Shown: positions 51,201 through 60,200 of the stretch, in pieces
How the letters are laid out: each line of letters starts with the position of its first letter
Numbering within the stretch: position 1 is the first letter of the stretch
Origin: Cryptomeria japonica
Taxonomy: Eukaryota > Streptophyta > Pinopsida > Cupressales > Cupressaceae
Assembly: GCF_030272615.1 (NCBI RefSeq)
Contig: NC_081414.1
Span: 3,845,501 to 3,909,500 of the forward strand
DNA length: 64,000 bases
Direction: 5' to 3'
Notes under the pieces: generated by a model
Seen by the model: only the letters and a program-made list of their open reading frames with translations
Database searches by the model: none
Told to the model about the DNA's origin: nothing
Translations under genes and position numbers: made by a program

Positions 51201-54200
51201 AGAGTGGAGAGGATCTTTTTATACCATCTTACATTGCCCGCAGAGGATGGTTTAAGAATTACACTTCTCCCTGAGAAGTTTACAATACCACCTTGCATTG
51301 CCCGCAGAGGGTGTTTAACATTTACAATACCATCTTACATTGCCCGCAGAGGATGGTTAATAATTATACTTCTCCCTGAGAAGTTTACAATACCACCTTA
51401 CATTGCCCGCAGAGGGTGGTTAACATTTACAATACCATCTTACAATGCCCGTAGAGGATGGTTAATGATTATACTTCTCCCTCAGAAGTTTACAATACCA
51501 CCTTACATTGCCCGCAGAGGGTGGTTTTATACAATACAAAGTATCACTGAAATTGAGACTCCCTCTCAATTGGAGTTTCATTTTCCACAATACCAAGTTT
51601 ATCCCTGAAGTACACAAACTTCACTTTGGATAGAGGCTTGGTAAGAATATCTGCAACTTGCTCATCAGTGCTGACATACTTCAGCTGAATAGCACCTCTT
51701 TGCACCATATCCCGAATGAAATGATAATGGGTTTCCACATGTTTTGACCTGTCATGAAACACTGGATTGATAGACATTTTAATACAACTCTGGTTATCAC
51801 AGTGAATAACTATAGGATCCCATGGCTGACCAAACAGCCCAGCAAGAAGCTTACGAAGCCACACTGCTTCTCTGGAGGCTACACTTGCTGCAATATACTC
51901 GACTTCAGCAGTACTCAATGCCACTGAGGATTGTTTTCTGCAAGCCCAAGGGATCACTGCAGAACCCAAGCTAAAACAAATACCGGAGGTGCTTTTCCTG
52001 TCTTTGACGCTTCCAGCCCAGTCTGCATCAGAATAACCTTCCAAGGTTATTGGAGTGTTAAGTGGATACTTCAGCCCAAAACCAATTGTGCCTCGCAAGT
52101 ATCTTAGGATATGCTTGGCTGCAACAAAGTGAACATGCTTGGGCAAGCTCATGAACTGGCTGAGAGCATTCACAGCAAAACATATGTCTGGTCTAGTGTT
52201 AACTGGATACATCAGTGATCCAATCAATTGTCAGTACTCGGATGGATCTGCAAATTCAGAGTTAGTTGTAGAAACACTTAACTTCTTTAAGTTAGATTCC
52301 ATAAGAGTAGACATTGGTTTACAATCCATCATTCTAAATCTTTTCAAAATGTCAATAGTATACTTTCCTTGACTTAGAAAAATTTCGTTAGATCTTTGCC
52401 ATACTTCTAAACCTAGGAAATAATGCATTAGACCTAAATCTTTCATTTCAAATTCTGAAGCTAGTTCTTTCTTGCATCTAATAATAAGTTCATCTTTACC
52501 AGTAAGAAATAAGTCATCCACATAAAGAACTAGAATTAGCATTTCATCATTGGCTACTTTAAAGTAAATGTTAGAGTCAGCATCATTTTTACAAAAGCCT
52601 AGACTTAGCAAATATTTATCAATTCTTTCAGACCAAGCACGAGGAGCTTGTTTAAGATCATATAGAGCTTTCTTTAACCTGCACACATAGGTTAATCTAT
52701 CCTGAATCTCATATCCCTCAGGTTGCTCAATATAGACTTCTTCCTCAATGACACCATTGAGGAAGGCAGTCTTAACATCCATCTGATGTCGTTTCCAACC
52801 CTTAGCAGCAGCAATAGCAATTATCGTTCTAATGGAAGTATATCTAGCAACAATAGCAAATGTTTCTTCATAGTCTATGCCTTCCTTTTGGGAAAAGCCA
52901 CGCACTACAAATCTAGCCTTATATTTTTCAATACTACCATCGGCATTATGTTTAATTTTAAATAACCATTTAGAGGAAACAACAGATTTACCTTTGGGTC
53001 TGGGCACAATGTCCCATACATCGTTCTTGATGATTGACTGATATTCTTCATCCATAGCAAGCTTCCAGGCATGATGACTTAAGGCTTCTTCAACATTGCA
53101 AAGTTCAGTTTCAATGAGATTACACATTAAAGAAACGTAGTTGGAAAATACCTGAAGTCTCTTAGTTTCACGGAAGGTGCCACTTGGAGCAGCAAATCTT
53201 TCAGCTTCTTGAATGGTGTTTCTTACCCAAAGTGGCCTCTTTTTGGTAACGACAATGTCACTAAGAATATCAGTGGGATTCATGGGTTCTGGAGGATCAT
53301 CATGATCATCTTGAGGTGGAGGTTCAACTTGCTCCCTCTGAATCTCAGGGTTAGTATCAACATTTATATTTTGATTATCATTAGATTCATCAATAACACA
53401 AGAACCTTTCGATTTCTTAGAAGCAATGTCTTCTTCAAATGTAACATCCCTACTTACCTCAACATACCTTTGACCTGGGATGTAAATCCCGAATGCCTTG
53501 GAGGATTCACTGTATCCGACTAGCATGCCTTTCTTTCCGAAGGGTTCCAACTTTGATCGCTTTTCCTTGGGCACATGAACATAGATGGGACTTCCAAAGA
53601 TTCTGAGGTGACTAATGTCTGGTTTGGATCCCGTGAAGGCTTCTTCCGGGGTCATGTTCTTTAGAGCACGATGAGGACATCTATTTTGGATATACACTGT
53701 TGTTCTAGAAGCCTCAACCCATAGAAAGGTCTGCAAGTCTTGATCGTGGATCATAGCCTTTGCAGCCTCTACAATGGTCCTATTCTTCCTTTCAGCAACA
53801 CCATTTTGTTGAGGATTGTATGGAACACAAAACTCCCTCTTAATTCCTGACTCAACACAAAAATCATAAAAGCTACCGGAGGTGTACTGTACACCTCCAT
53901 TGTCAGATCTTAAACATTTAATTCTTTTACCAGAGGAGTTTTCAGTTAATGCTTTAAACTCCTTAAATTTACTTAAGACTTCATCAGATTCTTTAGATTT
54001 CAAGAAGTAGATCCAAGTTTTCCTAGAGAAATCATCTATGAAGATTACATAATAAAAAAATCCACTAGGAGATGCTATAGACATAGGACCACATAAACCA
54101 GAGTGAACAAGTTCTAGTTTGTCTTTAGCTCTATTTTCACTTTTATGAAATGGACTTTTAACATTCTTGCCAATAGCACAACCTTTACAAGTGTTATCAT

Positions 54201-57200
54201 GAACTTGATTGAGTTTAGGCATACCTTTGACTATCCTTTCAAGAGAAGGAAGAGCTTGATAATGTAGATGTCCAAGTCTTCTATACCATAACTCACAGGA
54301 TTCCGAAGCCTCATTAATGATGGCTTGAATAGGGTTAGTAGAGAGCTTATAAAGACTATCATATCTATGACCAATTATACGAGCAGATTTAAAACTAGCT
54401 TTCTTAGACCAAACAAGAACTTTTCCCTCAGAAAATGCAATTTGATAACCTTTATCTTCTAGAGCAGAAATGGAAATTAGGTTTCTTTTAATTCCGAGAA
54501 CAAACAATATATCACTGAGATGCAAGGAAATACCAGAATCTAAATTTAGAGAAGTAGAGCCAGAACCTCTTACTGAATAACGAGTGTCATCACCAATTAC
54601 CACGTGAAGGCTGGTATCCTTTTCTACTAGGCCTAAAAGGTGATCACAGTAACCTGTGATGTATCTGGAGGCACCACTGTCAATCAACCATGTATTGCTA
54701 TCTGAGGGAACACTGCTAGATAGAGCGGAGATGAATAAGAAGTCATCATTTTGTTCTGAGACTTCATTTAAGATTGCTTCACTTTGGTTAGGGTTATTTT
54801 GACATTCCTTAGCATAGTGACCAAATTTGTCACATCTAAAACATCGCACACGCGAAGTATCTCTTGGTTTCTTCCAAGGGTGTTGGGAACTAAATGGTTT
54901 GAATTCCCTATTTCTTTTATGATAAGGTTGCTTCCAATTTCCCCCTTTCTTGCATTGAGCTGCAAGCATGTGATGATCATCTACATGGGGGGTCTTGGTT
55001 TGACCTCTTGTGATGAGGCGAGACTCTTCTTGGATGCAATCATTCTTAAGGCGATCAAGGGTAGGTAACTCAGACCTGCCACTTATGGTTTGGATAAATG
55101 ACTCCCATGAGTGAGGTAGACCATTAAGGGCAATCATGACAAGGTCTTTGTCTTCCATGTTATGGCCAATTAAACCTAGCTGATTCTTTAGTTCTGAAAT
55201 TCTCATAAAGTAGGAAATAACAGAATCTTCTTTAGCCATTTTGATATTAAGTAGTTGTTGTCTTAAAGTAATTGCCCTACTGAGATTGTTAACTTCATAT
55301 GTACCTTGTAGATGACTGAACATTTCCCTTGCAGTGGTAAATGAGGCAATAGAGGTGACGAGGTGGTCTTTGACTAAATCAATGAGAATCTTCCTGGCCT
55401 TGACAGCATCCTTTTTGAATTGTTTTAACTCAGCTGCATCCGTAGGCTCAGTTAGCTCTTTCGCTTCTATGAATTGGAGAAGATCTTATTCCTCAAGAGC
55501 CAACTTGATTCGAACTTTCCATGCAATAAAATTTAGATTCCCATCAAGCCTATCTTCAACTTTCAGCCCCATTGACCTGACCTGCAAATGCGACAACAAT
55601 CTGGAAATAAAAGAGTACTGAATTCTAAATCTGAAGTTTGATCTAACCTAAAGCTCTGATACCATGTTAGATTTAGTACTTTCAGATTAGATAACACTTA
55701 GAAAATTAGAATTGTTGATAACTAGGTTTAATTAGATTTATTGTTTTCAGATTTAAGCATAGAAACAGAAAATGAATGCATAAAGACAAGACAAAGATAC
55801 CCTGGGAAAACCTCCTAGGAGGAAAAACCCAGCCGGAAAAGATCCACAAATCTGATTATGGTTTTGAATTCAACTGATGATTACACACTTATCTGGAGTA
55901 TAGATGTTGCAGTCACAAAGGGAGATGACATAGAGCCTTCACAATTAGTTTGCTAATGGAGGTCATGAATTGCAGTTCTTCTAATCTGACTGGTTGTATG
56001 TAACAATGGTAGCAGCAACCCTTCTATGGAGTTCTTTATCTCTTGAAGATGATCTGCTGCCTTGCTTAAGTTCGCTCTCTTTTGTTGCTGATCTGCACAC
56101 CTCTTGGTATAGTTCGTTGTAAGTTAATATTTCGCACATATCAATTTCGCTTCCTTAGAATATTTCGCACCTTATTGCAAAGGACTGAATTGAATTGATG
56201 TTGTGTGAAGTGTAGGCTTTATTTATAGGAGTAGCTAACTTCTTAATCATGTCGGCCTTCTTGCAATTAACATATTAATTCATTTAATTCCTTTTAACCG
56301 AAATGGATAGGGTCGGCCCTATCAAGGAGGCGTGGTGAGTTTGGATGTGGCGTGAAGACTTTTGGTGGAGCCGAGAGGTATGGGGCCTGGCCCTATATAT
56401 AGGAGAGGGAGTTGGCCCCCTTTGGCGGATTCCAATGTTGCCCAAGGCAATAGGAATCCGCTAGGCCCTAATTATAACCAACAGAGCTTTCATCTCTTCT
56501 TGGAGGGGTTTTGTTCCCACAGGGTTTTCTCCTTTTTCTCCACTTTACAGAGATTTTATTGTACTTGGGTACCTCATTTGGCTTAGTTGTCGGGACCCAT
56601 TGTTGCTTTCCTGCATTTTTTACATGTTTTTTTAGTCCTTAGTTGTTTTTTAGCTACTCCCTAAGTTCATCTTAAGGGGGGGTGTTAGAGTAATCTTTTA
56701 TTAACTAATAATTATTTATTTAATTATTAGTCTATTATACTCTATGCTTAAGCTAAACTTAGGAATCTTATAATTCTTTAAGGTTTTCTCCTTTAAAGTT
56801 TCGAGTATCCTCTTATAAGGATTCTCTCTTTTTATTTTCATTACAACTATAATTATTGAATTGCATTCTTGTTGCACAATCAATATGACTCCTCTTTTCT
56901 GGATCTTTGAATTCTGGCCTCCATAGCCTTTTTGCTTCTCTCCTTCTGTGACAAGTTTGCATGCAGGTGATCTTTGGAAGCTGTATAGTTGATTTTTCCT
57001 CAACTCCAATAATTATTTTGGACATAATGTTGTGCATTCTTTGTGATTTCCATCAATTCAATTATCATCTGTGTTGTCAACTTTACTGCTATCTACCTTT
57101 ACACGATAACAGGCATGTTGGGCATTCAAATCTAGGAGTTATCACACTAGTGTGCCTTTCAGTTAGGAATACATCAGAAAAATATCATAAATGAATATAT

Positions 57201-60200
57201 GCTGCATCAACATGCATTCCAGTCAATGGGGTCGTGCTCAGATGGCAAGGCCATAGGATTCTCAAGATGGAGATCCATGTTTGTATCCCCAAAGTGACAT
57301 CTTAAGTTGGAATTCCAAGTGGTAGCTCTTGGACTTCCATTGTGGCTTCTAAGTTGAATAAAGCTGATTAAGTTGAATATGTTGAAGGGAAGAAGGTCCC
57401 CTTTGTGGCCTCCACTGGTGTGGAGCCAGTCTAAATAATCCCTATTTCATGATAAAAAAAAATCAACATGCATTCTTAAAATATAGGGTATAGCAATAGC
57501 CTTTGTATTTAACCTTCTCTCTTATTAACAGACAAGGAGCAATTTCCATAGAATTTACAATAAGAGTAAAGAGCTTTTCATGTAATGAATTGTGTAACTT
57601 TACAAGTTATTAGAAAAGCAAGGTATATAATTCACAATCACTACAACTGTCAAGTTTGTGATATCTTAGAAATACAATCCAAAGCAACTAACAGTGACTA
57701 TCTAGGACTAGTTTTGTGAAGTGCCCTGACAACATGAAATTCTTAAACTATTGAAATAGTAACTAGGTCTATATGAAAGATGAAAAGACATGCTAGAAAG
57801 AAAAAATTTGTGTGACAAAACTGCTAAAAAATGAAATACTGTATGCAGAATATTTGAAGTAGATTAACTAGACAGACACTGCATATGTATTTAGGATCTT
57901 TTGGCAGAGGTGCACATTTTTCAACCTATATCAACTCAGACTTTTGATGTGGGAATGTGTGAGGGTGGGTGAATGTATGGGAACATTGACAGAAACATTG
58001 TTACAAATAAGTAACTCATAATAAGAAGAGACTTTACAGAAAGTGAACCATCTATACAAAATTACTAAAGTTGGTTTACAAACTTAGTATTGTAGCTATT
58101 TCAAATAGAACATTATATAATAAATGAAGATTTCTAAATCCAATTTTACATTTAGGCTAGGTTTCAAATTCTTAATTCATTTAACAGCAACTATTAGAGT
58201 GGCAGGCCATGATTTTTGTTGAATGACAAGAAATATGTGAATGTTGTACAGTCACTGTTGATAAAATCTGTTCTCTTTAAAAAATAATCCAAGAAGAGAT
58301 GAAAAGATAGATTGATTGCAATGGACAAGGCATGCTAAACAGAGTTATAAAGGAACCAAACCTAATTTAACCAACGCCTGGGTGACTTCATTATTTTGTC
58401 TAGGCATTATTTGAAATTTTAGACAAATGAGTTTCTGGGTTGCTTATATGATATTTATTTTTAAATTCCACATCTGGGCATCCATCCTCCTGCTTCTTTC
58501 TTCATTCCCCACCACCTCACCAACAATAGTTCAAGCAGGTTCATTATTGATCTTTCCAGAAGAATCATATTAATCTTTATTTAACAAAAGTATCATAAGT
58601 AGTATGACATTTAATTATAATTATTAATTACGGTTGAATATCTGAAATAGGTACATATTTAGAAAATACTAAATATTCATCTTTAATTGACTTCTATGCT
58701 TGTAATAGAGTATTCCAGCTTGAAGACACAAAGAAAATATTCAAAAGCAAAACTTTAAACCATTTTTCAGATTAATGTTATCTAATGGTGCAGAAACCCT
58801 GGCCAAAACCAAACCAGTCCAAACTGGGTTCTGATCACAGTACCGGCCCTGCCTGGGTTCCCTCAGCAACCTGCCCAGTATTCAAGTGATGCCCTGCTAT
58901 AGGTATGAAAGAACCAATAGTGAGGGTGCTTTAAACTTTTTGTCTGTCAAGTGTTTGCACTTTGCAACTCCAATATGCATAAATTTTAAACTATCTGCTG
59001 ATTTATTTAGTTGTTTTGCTCCTGACAACCATTTAAGCAAGAAGACCTATATGATTATCTGCAATAATGGTGAAATTTTGTTTAGAAGCTCCCTGTAATG
59101 AACTTTTGCATGTGGCATCTGTCAATCCACTGTTAAAATCTATTTGCTGCTTGCCATGACAAATGCCATTTTGACTCCAACTCTAACGGGTTTGTAATCT
59201 CTATCAACAGGATGTAATGCACCATGCATCTTTGGATAATGAGTCAAATGCAGATGCGTTACTATAAACTATTTTGATTTATCTTTGACATTTCACAATC
59301 GACATTGATTTATAAATTATCAGCTGTGTTATGTATTTAATTTTGAATATTTTGTGCAAAACAATGTATATTATAATATTTATACATCTTATTAATTAAC
59401 AGCCGAACCCAGCAGTGCCAAACCTGGGGGAAAAAGTTCAGCAAACTCCCAAACCCAAACTCAAACCGGCAACATAGAGAAAAAAAAAAGTATTGATCTT
59501 CTTTATTGTGCATACCTGCCAAAGCAGTCTTCTTTTAATAATTATTAACTTATAACATCTTGTACTAATTATCCAAACAAGCAGATAAAACCTAGTTGAA
59601 AGTTTGAAATTACCATGCAGGTGAGCATTAAACTTTATGGTAATATTAAAAAATTGAACACAAGTTTTTTTTAACTCGTACAGGGTGTTCCAGCATATAA
59701 AGTAGGGCAGTATAAAAGAGTTAATACATAAAAATCATATAAAGTTTGCTTCATTGTTCCACCAAATTCCATTACTCTGCCTTGTCTTTTAAGCTTTCTA
59801 GACAAAAAGTTGATGACAAGGATTATCCACTACATGCCCCTAGGTTAATAAAGTTCTGTAAGGGCCACCACGCCTCATGTTTCATAAATTCTCCATCCAT
59901 GAGACAGCTTGATACACCATCAAACGCAGCAAGGGGAGGCATATTGGCTGGGAATGCAAGTACCTGATGTTGCTTCAACTCCTTGTTTTCTGAGGCATTA
60001 CAGTATAATAATAAATCAATATCAACTTCATGTTGAATAATATAAATACTGATGAGGTTACTAGAGGGAATGCAATGAGATTGAATCTGAGGTAGCCAGA
60101 GTATCGCCACTAAAACAGATCCATCTCAACATGGATCTAAATATACCGACAGGCATCAGAAAGACTTGATATGTTGAAATGAATCTGATATATGCCAACA

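Larger units (their letters stand above)
50262..56483 (-). mobile_element. Copia-2: nearly intact Copia LTR retrotransposon
   Basis: This 6222-bp minus-strand element has LTRs at 50262-51112 (851 bp) and 55665-56483 (819 bp) and a perfect GAGCT duplication (50257-50261 and 56484-56488). The LTRs are very similar apart from about 32 bases missing from the right one near 56130, so the insertion is the youngest retroelement in the window. One gag-pol frame with two stops, a primer site and a polypurine stretch (AAGAGGGAG before 51112 on the minus strand) are present. It is nested in element A. Confidence 0.95.
48127..57011 (+). mobile_element. Non-coding LTR retroelement (element A) with two nested insertions
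   Basis: LTRs of 329 bp each (48127-48455 and 56683-57011) are flanked by a perfect duplication ATTAT (48122-48126 and 57012-57016). A primer site follows the 5' LTR and a polypurine tract precedes the 3' LTR. Without the TRIM and Copia-2 insertions the interior is only about 1.65 kb and holds no gag or pol, so it is a non-autonomous element of roughly 2.3 kb. With this duplication the LTRs end in ...CCAATA, giving TG...TA ends. Confidence 0.9.

Noticed and set aside
51186-51608. A 140-residue plus-strand repetitive open frame
   Set aside because: It is the translation of the hairpin array of Copia-2 on the non-coding strand.
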